Assembly (NCBI RefSeq): GCF_014700075.1
Contig: NZ_JACXBU010000018.1
Coordinates: 1-61,610, forward strand
Direction of reading: 5' to 3'
From: Pseudomonas sp. JM0905a
GTDB taxonomy: Bacteria > Pseudomonadota > Gammaproteobacteria > Pseudomonadales > Pseudomonadaceae
DNA: 61,610 nt
A program made the translations under genes and the position numbers. The notes beneath the pieces are model-generated. The model saw only the letters and a program-made list of their open reading frames with translations, had not been told where the DNA came from and searched no databases. Shown here one piece after another: positions 29,150 through 37,185 of this stretch. The stretch's first letter is position 1, and each line of letters opens with the position of its first letter.

Positions 29150-30871
29150 ATGGATGCCGTGATCAAGCTGGATAACGTTCCGGCCAAGGGCGCTACGCGC
29201 GTCGCCCTCGGCGACCGCCTCTTCGTGACCGGCGGCAAGTACCTGTTCCTCGGCCTGCTGATCCTCGCGGTACTGCTGCCGCTGCTGGCGATCTTCTGGC
29301 GCGGCTTCAGTGGCGAAGCGGGGCAGGGCGGCGGTTTCGTCGCGGCCCGCGAGCTGTTCGCCAGTGCCAACTTCCATTGGCTGCTGGCCAATAGCCTGAA
29401 GGTGTCCCTCAGCGTGGCGGCCATCGTGGTGCCCACCGCCTACCTGTTTGCCTATGCGCTGCAACGTACGCTGATCCCGGCCAAGGGCTTATGGCGGGGG
29501 ATTTCCCTGCTGCCGCTGCTGGCGCCCTCGATGCTGCCGGGCATCGCGCTGATCTATCTGTTCGGCAACCAGGGCCTGCTGCGCGAATGGCTGCCGGACA
29601 ATATCTACGGCTTCTGGGGCATCGTCCTGGGTGAAGCCATCTACACCTTCCCCCATGCGCTGATGGTGCTGCTCTCGGCCCTGGGCATGGCGGATGCGCG
29701 CCTGTTCGACGCAGCCGCCAGCATGGGCGCCGGCTCCTGGAAGGCTTTCCGCAGCATCACCTGGCCGGCCACCCGCCAGGCAGTGTTCGCGGCCTTCTGC
29801 CTGGTGTTCACGCTGACCATCACCGACTTCGGCGTGCCCGTGGTCGTGGGCGGCGACTACCAGGTGCTGGCGCTTGAGGCCTACAAGGCCGTGGTCGGCC
29901 AGCAGCAGTTTGGCCGTGGCGCGCTGATCGGCATGGTGCTGTTGCTCCCCGCGCTGCTCAGCTTTGGCGTCGACGCCTGGCTGCGCCGACGTCAAGGCGA
30001 GGCCATGAGCGGCCGCGCCCAGGTCTTCCACCCGGCGCCGTCGAAGGTCCGAGATGCCTGCTTCCTGGCCTTGGTGCTGGTGGTCTGCGCGGTCCTGCTG
30101 CTGGTGCTGGGCATGGCGGTATATTCGTCGCTGGTGAAGTTCTGGCCCTACAACCTGTCGCTGTCCCTGCGTCACTACGCCTTCGAGGAAACCGCCGGCG
30201 GCGGTTGGCTGGCCTACCGCAACAGCCTGACCCTGGCCACCTGCACCGCCATTTTCGGCAGCGCACTGATCTTCACCGGCGCCTACCTGATGGAGAAGAC
30301 CCGCGGTCAGCAGTGGCTGAACCAGGCGCTGCGCCTGCTCAGCTTCGTGCCGATGGCGGTGCCCGGCCTCGTGCTCGGCCTTGGCTACGTGTTCTTCTTC
30401 AACCTGCCGGGCAACCCGCTGCACGCGCTCTACGGCAGCATGGCCCTGCTGGTGATCTGCTCCATCGCGCACTTCCTGACCACCGCGCAGATGACCGCCA
30501 CCACCGCGCTGCGCCAGCTGGATGGCGAGTTCGAAGCCGCCGCGCTGTCGCTCAAGGCCCCGCTCTGGCGCCACTACCTGCGCGTGACCCTGCCGATCTG
30601 CCTGCCGGCGCTGCTGGACATCATTCGCTACCTGTTCGTGTCGGCCATGACCACCGTGTCTGCTGCCATCTTCCTCTACAGCCCCGACAGCATCCTCGCC
30701 TCCGTGGCCGTACTGAACATGGACGATGCCGGAAATGTGGGCGGTGCGGCCGCCATGTCGACCCTGATCCTGCTGACTTCCGCCGCGGTGTCCCTGCTGC
30801 TGGCCTGGGCTTCGCGCGGTCTGCTGCGCCGGTCCCAGGCTTGGCGCCAGGGCTCGCCGGCCACCACCTGA
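29150..30871 (+). CDS. Fused two-domain ABC permease, 2-aminoethylphosphonate type
   Basis: A 573-aa inner-membrane protein with two permease halves in one chain. The N-terminal half has the EAA-type loop DAAASMGAGSWKAFRSITWP, the C-terminal half EAAALSLKAPLWRHYLRVTLP. About twelve hydrophobic segments are visible. It pairs with the preceding ATPase. Fused permeases of this size are typical of the FbpB/PhnU2-like class. Confidence 0.9.
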   Translation: MDAVIKLDNVPAKGATRVALGDRLFVTGGKYLFLGLLILAVLLPLLAIFWRGFSGEAGQGGGFVAARELFASANFHWLLANSLKVSLSVAAIVVPTAYLFAYALQRTLIPAKGLWRGISLLPLLAPSMLPGIALIYLFGNQGLLREWLPDNIYGFWGIVLGEAIYTFPHALMVLLSALGMADARLFDAAASMGAGSWKAFRSITWPATRQAVFAAFCLVFTLTITDFGVPVVVGGDYQVLALEAYKAVVGQQQFGRGALIGMVLLLPALLSFGVDAWLRRRQGEAMSGRAQVFHPAPSKVRDACFLALVLVVCAVLLLVLGMAVYSSLVKFWPYNLSLSLRHYAFEETAGGGWLAYRNSLTLATCTAIFGSALIFTGAYLMEKTRGQQWLNQALRLLSFVPMAVPGLVLGLGYVFFFNLPGNPLHALYGSMALLVICSIAHFLTTAQMTATTALRQLDGEFEAAALSLKAPLWRHYLRVTLPICLPALLDIIRYLFVSAMTTVSAAIFLYSPDSILASVAVLNMDDAGNVGGAAAMSTLILLTSAAVSLLLAWASRGLLRRSQAWRQGSPATT

Positions 30872-30924
30872 ACCAACTGTTGAACAACTACAAACCGCAA
30901 GCCAACCCCGACAAGGAGCTTTCC

Positions 30925-31944
30925 ATGTTCAAACGCCTCGCACTCGCCGCCGCCGTTGTGGCCGGTTTCAGCCTCCAAGCCCAGGCCGCTACCACGCTTA
31001 CCGTGTACACCGCCCTGGAAGCCGAACAGCTGTCGGCTTACAAGAAGGCCTTCGAAGCGCAGAACCCGGATATCGAGATCAAGTGGGTGCGTGATTCCAC
31101 CGGCATCATCACTGCCAAGCTGCTGGCCGAGAAAGACCGCCCGCAAGCCGACGCCGTGTGGGGCCTTGCCGCTTCCAGCCTGGCCATCCTCGATGCGCAG
31201 GGCATGCTGGAGAAGTACGCGCCCAAACACCTGGAAACCATCGGCGCCAACTACCGCGACGCCGCCAACCCGCCGGCCTGGGTGGGCATGGACGTGTGGG
31301 CAGCGACCATCTGCTTCAACACCGTGGAAGCCGAGAAGCAGGGCCTGGCCAAACCCGGCAGCTGGGAAGACCTGACCAAGCCCGAGTACAAGGGCAAGAT
31401 CGTGATGCCGAACCCGGCGTCCTCCGGTACCGGCTTCCTCGACGTCAGCGCCTGGCTGCAGACCTTCGGCGAGAAGCAGGGCTGGGCCTACATGGACGGC
31501 CTGCACGAGAACATCGGCCAGTATGTCCACTCCGGTTCCAAGCCGTGCAAGCTGGCCGCCGCCGGCGAGTTTCCCATTGGCATCTCCTTCGAATACCCGG
31601 CCGTGCAGCTCAAACGCCAGGGCGCCCCGCTGGACATCGTCCTGCCGAAGGAAGGCCTGGGCTGGGAAATCGAAGCCACCGGCATCGTGAAAGGCACCGA
31701 CCAGCTTGAAGCCGCGAAGAAGCTTGCCGACTTCTCCGCCAGCCCGGCGGCCATGGAGCTGTACAAGGAAAACTTCGCCGTCCTCGCCGCCCCCGGCATC
31801 GCCAAGCCGCAGACCGAACTGCCGGCTGACTACGAGCAGCGCCTCATCAAGAACGACTTCGCCTGGGCCTCGCAGAACCGCGACCAGATCCTGGCCGAGT
31901 GGCGCAAGCGTTACGACGGCAAGTCCGAGAAGCTGCCGCAGTAA
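30925..31944 (+). CDS. Periplasmic substrate-binding protein, 2-aminoethylphosphonate type
   Basis: A 339-aa protein with a signal peptide (FKRLALAAAVVAGFSLQAQA, cleaved before ATTLTVYTAL). The fold is that of class II iron/phosphonate-type binding proteins (TLTVYTALEAEQLSAYKKAF; MPNPASSGTGFLDVSAW; FEYPAVQLKRQGAPLDIVLP). AAGGAG precedes the ATG. The family assignment to aminoethylphosphonate rests on the operon and the LysR neighbour; polyamine or iron substrates are less likely alternatives. Confidence 0.85.
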   Translation: MFKRLALAAAVVAGFSLQAQAATTLTVYTALEAEQLSAYKKAFEAQNPDIEIKWVRDSTGIITAKLLAEKDRPQADAVWGLAASSLAILDAQGMLEKYAPKHLETIGANYRDAANPPAWVGMDVWAATICFNTVEAEKQGLAKPGSWEDLTKPEYKGKIVMPNPASSGTGFLDVSAWLQTFGEKQGWAYMDGLHENIGQYVHSGSKPCKLAAAGEFPIGISFEYPAVQLKRQGAPLDIVLPKEGLGWEIEATGIVKGTDQLEAAKKLADFSASPAAMELYKENFAVLAAPGIAKPQTELPADYEQRLIKNDFAWASQNRDQILAEWRKRYDGKSEKLPQ

Positions 31945-31973
31945 GTCACACGCCAGGTCCCTTGCCTGGATAG

Positions 31974-32008
31974 CCCCTCTCCCTCTGGGAGAGGGGTTGG
32001 GGTGAGGG
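31974..32008. repeat. Dispersed CCCTCTCCC hairpin repeat
   Basis: CCCCTCTCCC (31974-31983), loop TCT, GGGAGAGGGG (31987-31996), then TTGGGGTGAGGG. It lies inside the operon, before the oxidoreductase gene. Confidence 0.8.
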
Positions 32009-32042
32009 CAGCTGGGCCCCGCTCGAATCCAAGGAGTCATTC

Positions 32043-33173
32043 ATGCCCCTGCAAGACACCGACATCGCCATCGTCGGCGCCGGCATCCTCGGCCTTTCCC
32101 ACGCTTACGCCGCTGCCCGTCGCGGCTTGCGGGTCAGCGTCTTTGAACGCAGCGCGAGCCCGCTGGGCGCTTCGGTGCGCAACTTCGGCCAGGCCCTGGT
32201 CACCGGCCAACCGCCAGGTCCCATGCATGCCCTGGCCCGCGATAGTCGCGATATCTGGGCGGGCTGGGCCGAGGGCGCCGGTTTCGACATCCGCCGCAAC
32301 GGCTCACTGCTGTTCGCCCGTACCCGCGCCGAAGAGGAACTGCTGGAAGCCTTCTGCGAAGTGCGCGCCCCCGAGCATGGCTATCACGTCGAACTTCTGC
32401 GCGGCGAACGCCTGCACGACCTCTACCAGGGCCAGTTCAGCCACCATCGCGCTGCACTGCTGGGCTTGGATGACCAGCAAATTTATTCCCGCGACGCCGT
32501 GCCTGCGCTGGTGGACTACCTGCGCCGCGAGCACGGCGTCGAATTCCATTTCTCCACCCTGGTGCGCGATGTCGAACCGGGGGTTATCCACAGCACACAA
32601 GGCAGCTGCCTCGCAGAGCAGATCGTTATCTGTTCAGGGCACGACTACCAAACGCTCCTGGCCGAACACATCGCTTCGCTGCAACCCCAGGTGTGCCGCC
32701 TGCAGATGTTGCGGGTGCGCCCGGAGCGCGACTTCGGCCTGAACCAGGCGGTGCTCACGGGCCTCTCCTGCGTGCACTACGGCGCCTTCGCCGACCTGCC
32801 GGAGGCCGAAGCCATTCGCGAGCAGATCCAGAGCGAGCAGCCGGAACTGGAGGAAAACGGCATCCACCTGCTGGTCAGCCCGACGCCTTATGGCGAGCTG
32901 ATCGTCGGTGATTCTCACCACTACGGCAGCGATGCCTCGCCCTTCAACGCCGAAGCGGTGGACGACATCATGCTGGCGCTGGCCGAGCACACCCTGGGGA
33001 CCCGCCTGACGGTGGTGGAGCGCTGGCAGGGCGTCTACGGCGCCCGTGGCCCCGGCCCGTTCTCGGTACTCAAGGCCGCTCCCGGCGTGACCGCCGTGCT
33101 GATGCACAGTGGTGTCGGCATGAGCATTGGCCCGGCCTTGGGTGAGCGGACGATGGCAGGGTTGCTGGGCTGA
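32043..33173 (+). CDS. FAD-dependent oxidoreductase linked to aminophosphonate use
   Basis: A 376-aa DAO-family (glycine-oxidase-like) flavoenzyme. The dinucleotide-binding motif IAIVGAGILGLSHAYAAARRG lies at residues 8-28, and MHSGVGMSIGPALGERTM near the C-terminus completes the FAD site. Its place after an aminophosphonate importer matches the HpnW-like family (TIGR03364) proposed to oxidise an aminophosphonate such as a hydroxylated or N-methylated 2-aminoethylphosphonate. The partner phosphonatase-like gene is not in the window. AAGGAG precedes the ATG. Confidence 0.8.
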   Translation: MPLQDTDIAIVGAGILGLSHAYAAARRGLRVSVFERSASPLGASVRNFGQALVTGQPPGPMHALARDSRDIWAGWAEGAGFDIRRNGSLLFARTRAEEELLEAFCEVRAPEHGYHVELLRGERLHDLYQGQFSHHRAALLGLDDQQIYSRDAVPALVDYLRREHGVEFHFSTLVRDVEPGVIHSTQGSCLAEQIVICSGHDYQTLLAEHIASLQPQVCRLQMLRVRPERDFGLNQAVLTGLSCVHYGAFADLPEAEAIREQIQSEQPELEENGIHLLVSPTPYGELIVGDSHHYGSDASPFNAEAVDDIMLALAEHTLGTRLTVVERWQGVYGARGPGPFSVLKAAPGVTAVLMHSGVGMSIGPALGERTMAGLLG

Positions 33174-33177
33174 ACCT

Positions 33178-33360
33178 GTAGGGGCGAGAGACCGTAGGTT
33201 GGTCCGAGGAACGAGGCCCAACGAAATGGGCGGGGCCGTGAAGCTGAATTCCCAGGAAACCTTGTAGGGGCGAATTCATTCGCCAAGGGCAGCGTAGCTG
33301 CCCCCTGATTGATTTCTGGGCAGACCTTCGGCCTGCTTGGCGAAGGAATTCGCCCCTACA
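33178..33360. repeat. Composite REP cluster between convergent operons
   Basis: A GTAGGTTGG unit (33191 on) and a REP pair occupy the convergent gap. The REP pair has 24-bp arms, 33263-33286 and 33337-33360, complementary except for one base. No gene is present. Confidence 0.8.
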
Positions 33361-33390
33361 GATAAGCGACCGCCCCCGGGTGGTCGCTTG

Positions 33391-34470
33391 TCAATCCAAC
33401 CGCTTGTGCACCCGCATCACCGCAACGGTGAGCATCACCAGGGTGAACACCACCAGCACCACCAGCTCCAACCAGAGGTCGGCCAGCCCCGCCCCGCGCA
33501 GCATGATGCCGCGGGTCAGGCGCAGGAAGTGGGTCAGCGGCAGGATTTCCGCTATCCACTGCGCCGCCTGCGGCATGCCGGCGAAGGGGAACATGAAGCC
33601 GGAGAGCAGGATCTGCGGCAGGAAAGTGAAGAAGGCCATCTGCATGGCCTGGAACTGGCTGCGCGCGAGGGTGGAGATGAACACGCCCAAAGTCAGGCTG
33701 GCGAAGATGAACACCAGCGATGCGCCGTAGAGCTCCAGTAGCGAACCACGCACTGGAACCTCGAACAGCCACAGCCCCACCAGCAGGATCACCGTCACCT
33801 GCACCAGGCCGATGCCGACGAAGGGCAGCACCTTGCCCAGGGTCAGTTCCCAGGGTGAAACCGGCGTGGTGATCAGCAGCTCCATGTTGCCGCGCTCCCG
33901 CTCGCGCACCAGGGCGATGGCGGTGAACAGCACCATGGTCATGGTCAGGATCACGCCGATCAGCCCCGGCACGGTGTTCAGCGGCGCCAGGCGTTCCGGG
34001 TTGTAGAAGTTCACCACCTGCACGCCGGTGAGGTTCGGCCAGCCGGGCAGGGGGTAGGCCGCCAGTTGCCGAGCCGAGGCCTGCACCACCTGGTCGGAGC
34101 CATCCACCACCAGTTGCAAGGGTGGGCGGTCCTTGCGTTGCAGTCGTGCTTCAAAGTCAGGCGGCACCACCAGGGCCGCGCTGATACTGCCTTCGCGCAG
34201 CAGCTTGTCCAGTTGCTGCGGGGTGGCGAGTTGGTAGCGGAAGTCCAGCACCTGGCTGGCCCCGAGTTCGGCCACCACTTCACGGGAGCGGGCGGTGTCC
34301 GCCTGGTCCAGCACGGCGGCGTGCAGGCCGCGCACGTCCATGTTGATGGCGTAGCCGAAGAGCACCAGCTGCATGATCGGGATGCCGACAATCATGGCGA
34401 AGGTCAGGTGGTCGCGGCGCAGCTGGCGCAGTTCCTTGAGGACGATGGCCCCCAGGCGGCGCAGGTTCAT
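33391..34470 (-). CDS. ABC-2 type permease (YbhS/YbhR-like)
   Basis: A 359-aa inner-membrane subunit of a multidrug ABC exporter. There is an N-terminal membrane helix (LTFAMIVGIPIMQLVLFGYAI), a periplasmic loop, then five helices from about residue 170 with the ABC-2 motif VRERERGNMELLITTPVSPWE. It overlaps the ATPase gene by four bases. It is the last gene of the tetR-hlyD-ATPase-permease operon. Confidence 0.9.
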   Translation of the reverse strand: MNLRRLGAIVLKELRQLRRDHLTFAMIVGIPIMQLVLFGYAINMDVRGLHAAVLDQADTARSREVVAELGASQVLDFRYQLATPQQLDKLLREGSISAALVVPPDFEARLQRKDRPPLQLVVDGSDQVVQASARQLAAYPLPGWPNLTGVQVVNFYNPERLAPLNTVPGLIGVILTMTMVLFTAIALVRERERGNMELLITTPVSPWELTLGKVLPFVGIGLVQVTVILLVGLWLFEVPVRGSLLELYGASLVFIFASLTLGVFISTLARSQFQAMQMAFFTFLPQILLSGFMFPFAGMPQAAQWIAEILPLTHFLRLTRGIMLRGAGLADLWLELVVLVVFTLVMLTVAVMRVHKRLD

Positions 34471-35414
34471 GGCGAGGCTCCGGCCCGCTCAAGCGGGCGG
34501 TGGGTGACGGCGACGAAGACGTCTTCGAGGTTGGCTTCAGTGGGCTTCACCTCGGCGTCGACGCCTTGTTCGGCCAGGCGCCGGGCGATGCGCTCGTGGG
34601 CGTCGTCGACGGCGCTGAGCACTCGCAGCGTCGCGCCGATCTGCGCCATGGCGATGACCTCCTTGGCGCCTTGCAGGGCACGCTGGGCCTGGCGCGGCTG
34701 GGCGCACTCCACCACCAATGGGCGGCCGGGCAGGGCGGCCATGAGTTCGGCGGGGCTGCCGTCAGCCACCAGGCGGCCGGCGTCGAGGATGCCGAGGCGG
34801 GTGCAGCGTTCGGCTTCGTCCATGTAGTGGGTGGACACCAGCAGGGTGGTGCCGGCTTCGGCCAGTTCGAACAGCGAGTCCCAGAATTCCCGGCGCGACT
34901 GCGGGTCCACGGCGCTGGTGGGCTCGTCGAGCAGCAGCAGGTCGGGCTTGTGCAGCACCGCGCCGGCCAGTGCCAGGCGCTGTTTCTGGCCGCCGCTCAT
35001 GGTGCCGGCGAGTTGCTTGCGGCGGTCCGCGAGCCAGTAGCGTTCCAGCAATTCGTCGATGCGCTGGCGAGCCTGGCGGCGGTCCAGTCCCTGGACGGTG
35101 GCGAGGAATTCCAGGTTCTCGTCCACCGTCAGGTCTTCGTAGAGGGAGAACTTCTGGGTCATGTAGCCGATGCGCCGCTTCAGCGGTTCGGCGTCCTGGG
35201 GGATGCGGCAACCGAGCACTTCGATCTCGCCGGCGCTGGGAAGCAGCAGACCACAGAGCATGCGGATGGTGGTGGACTTGCCGCAGCCATTGGGGCCGAG
35301 GAAGCCGAAGACCTCGGCACGGTTGACGTGCAAGTTCAGCCCATCAACGGCGGTGAGCTGGCCGAAACGCTTGGTCAGGCCGTTCGCGCGAATGACGGCT
35401 TCGTTACTGTTCAT
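34467..35414 (-). CDS. ABC exporter ATPase (YbhF-like, single module)
   Basis: A 315-aa ATPase with Walker [10 protein letters not shown], signature [14 protein letters not shown], Walker [13 protein letters not shown] and H-loop [12 protein letters not shown], followed by a DUF4162-like C-terminal part. It corresponds to one of the two modules of E. coli YbhF. It overlaps the HlyD gene by 11 bp and the permease gene by 4 bp, indicating tight translational coupling. Confidence 0.9.
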   Translation of the reverse strand: MNSNEAVIRANGLTKRFGQLTAVDGLNLHVNRAEVFGFLGPNGCGKSTTIRMLCGLLLPSAGEIEVLGCRIPQDAEPLKRRIGYMTQKFSLYEDLTVDENLEFLATVQGLDRRQARQRIDELLERYWLADRRKQLAGTMSGGQKQRLALAGAVLHKPDLLLLDEPTSAVDPQSRREFWDSLFELAEAGTTLLVSTHYMDEAERCTRLGILDAGRLVADGSPAELMAALPGRPLVVECAQPRQAQRALQGAKEVIAMAQIGATLRVLSAVDDAHERIARRLAEQGVDAEVKPTEANLEDVFVAVTHRPLERAGASP

Positions 35415-36363
35415 GGCTCACTCGCTCCGCCTGCACCGGCAGGCCGGCGGGCAGCTTGCGCGCCGCCTCGCCCTTGAGCACCAGCTCGGCGCGATAGACC
35501 AGGCGGCTGGCGTCTTCGCCGGTCAGGGCGAAGTAGGGGGTGAAGCTGGACTCGCTGGCGATGCTGCGCACGGTCGCTTCGAAGGGCTCGTCCACACCTT
35601 CCACTTTCACCTTGAGGGAATCGCCGATGGCGATATTCGGCCGCACGGAGGCTGGGACGTAGACCCGCGCGTAGGGCGCATCGCCCACCAGCAGGCTAAC
35701 CAGTTCGGCGTTCAGCGGCGGCTGGTCGCCGGGCTTGAAGGGCAGGGCGTCGACCCGTCCGGCGCGGGGCGCGCGCAGGCTGAGGTGTTCGCGGGTGACT
35801 TTCAATTGGGCCAGACGACCCTGGGCGGCCTGGAGCAGGGCGGTGGCCTGCTCGATCTGCTCCGGGCGGGTTCCGTTGGTGAGTTCGCGCAGCTGGGCAT
35901 CGGCGTTGTTCACCGCGGCGCTGGCCTGGTCGCGGGCGGCGCGGGCGCGGTCCAGTTCGGCGATGGCGACCTGGCGGCGCTGGTAGAGGGAGGCGATGCG
36001 CTGGAAGTTGCGCTCGGCGTCGGTCAGCTCCGCGCGGTTGCGATTGAGGGTGGCGCGAGCGGCGTCCACGGTCTCGCTGCGGGCGCCGTTGCTCAGTTCG
36101 TCCAGCCGCGCCCGGGCCTGGCCGACATCGCCTTCGGCTTCCTTGACGCGGGCGTCGAGCCGGCGCGGGTCCAGTTCCAGCAGCAGCTGACCTTCCTGTA
36201 CCTGGTCGCCTTCGGCAACGCGCCAGGCGAGGATGGTTTCCGAGGCTTCGGCGGGCAGGCCGATGCGGTCCCATTCCAGGGTGCCGAGCAGCGCCTGCTG
36301 GTCAGTGTCTTCGCAACCAGTGAGCAGGGTGAAGGCCAGCAGGCAGGGAAGCAGGCGTTTCAT
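35404..36363 (-). CDS. HlyD-family periplasmic adaptor lipoprotein
   Basis: A 319-aa membrane fusion protein. The N-terminus RLLPCLLAFTLLTGCEDTD has a good lipobox (LTGC). A lipoyl half-motif (ETILAWRVAEGDQVQEGQLLLELDP), a long alpha-helical coiled coil (about residues 70-190), the second lipoyl half and a beta-barrel follow. It joins the ABC pump to an outer membrane channel encoded elsewhere. Confidence 0.9.
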   Translation of the reverse strand: MKRLLPCLLAFTLLTGCEDTDQQALLGTLEWDRIGLPAEASETILAWRVAEGDQVQEGQLLLELDPRRLDARVKEAEGDVGQARARLDELSNGARSETVDAARATLNRNRAELTDAERNFQRIASLYQRRQVAIAELDRARAARDQASAAVNNADAQLRELTNGTRPEQIEQATALLQAAQGRLAQLKVTREHLSLRAPRAGRVDALPFKPGDQPPLNAELVSLLVGDAPYARVYVPASVRPNIAIGDSLKVKVEGVDEPFEATVRSIASESSFTPYFALTGEDASRLVYRAELVLKGEAARKLPAGLPVQAERVSHEQ

Positions 36364-37007
36364 GGCTTCACCTCCAGGCCCCGTTCGAGCAGCGCCAGTA
36401 TGTGTTTCACCATGGCTTCGTCGCCCAGTTCCGGGGTGGCGAAGATGCCGCGCCAGATAGGGCCGGCCGCATAGGGCAGCATCACCATACCCACCAGTGA
36501 GACCACCAGCAGGCGCGGGTCGATGTCGGGATTCAGGCGGCCGCCGGCCTGGGCCTTGGCGAAGCGCTCGGCCAGCAGGATCGGCACCATCGGCGCGAAG
36601 CGACTGGCGAGCATGTCGCGCAAGGCGCCGCCTTCGCAGAGCACTTCACGCACCCACAGCGGCGGCAGCCAGGGATTGCGGCTGAGGTTGGCGCTCATGC
36701 CGCGCACGAAGGCGCTGACCAGATCCAGCGGATCGTCGCCGACCTGTTGCAGGCGCTCGGCCATGCCCTGGAACAGGGGGAGCAGACGCTCTTCCACCAG
36801 GGCATCCACCAGGCGTTCCTTGTTGCCGAAGTAGTAGTTGACCAGGGCCGGGGTCACGCCGGCCTGCTGGGCGATGCCACGCAGGCTCGCGGCGTGGATG
36901 CCGATGTGGGCGAAGGCGTCGGTGGCGGCGTCCAGCAGGCGTTCGCGCTGGAGCTGGGAATCGCCCGTGGGGCGGCCTGGGGAACGGGGGCGGGTCACGG
37001 TAACCAT
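36360..37007 (-). CDS. TetR-family repressor of the ABC efflux operon
   Basis: A 215-aa protein with a TetR helix-turn-helix (HAASLRGIAQQAGVTPALVNYYF) and a CecR/DUF1956-like ligand domain. It is the first gene of the four-gene operon, overlaps hlyD by 4 bp, and starts divergently from the FUSC operon. An inverted repeat lies 25 bp upstream of its start. Confidence 0.9.
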   Translation of the reverse strand: MVTVTRPRSPGRPTGDSQLQRERLLDAATDAFAHIGIHAASLRGIAQQAGVTPALVNYYFGNKERLVDALVEERLLPLFQGMAERLQQVGDDPLDLVSAFVRGMSANLSRNPWLPPLWVREVLCEGGALRDMLASRFAPMVPILLAERFAKAQAGGRLNPDIDPRLLVVSLVGMVMLPYAAGPIWRGIFATPELGDEAMVKHILALLERGLEVKP

Positions 37008-37031
37008 CTCCGGGCAAGTGGGATGATTTAT

Positions 37032-37047
37032 TTAAATAGCCATTTAA
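37032..37047. promoter_or_regulatory. Candidate TetR operator
   Basis: TTAAAT-AGCC-ATTTAA forms a perfect 6-bp inverted repeat in the AT-rich gap between the divergent tetR and FUSC operons. It is well placed for autoregulation and perhaps control of both directions. Confidence 0.55.
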
Positions 37048-37185
37048 TTAATTAACAACCGAAAGCCGACGAACGTAAAAGTCGCCTCTGGACGGCATTA
37101 TGTTAGGAGGCTAATAATAAGCCTTGCGTATAGCCTGCCGACTCCGGCGGTCTATCTTCAATCTCACACTCACCTTCCCTGGACC

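Noticed and set aside
33391-36363. Ribosome-associated RbbA or ABC drug importer
   Set aside because: The ATPase has one module and is coupled to an ABC-2 permease and HlyD adaptor, which points to a YbhFSR-like exporter.
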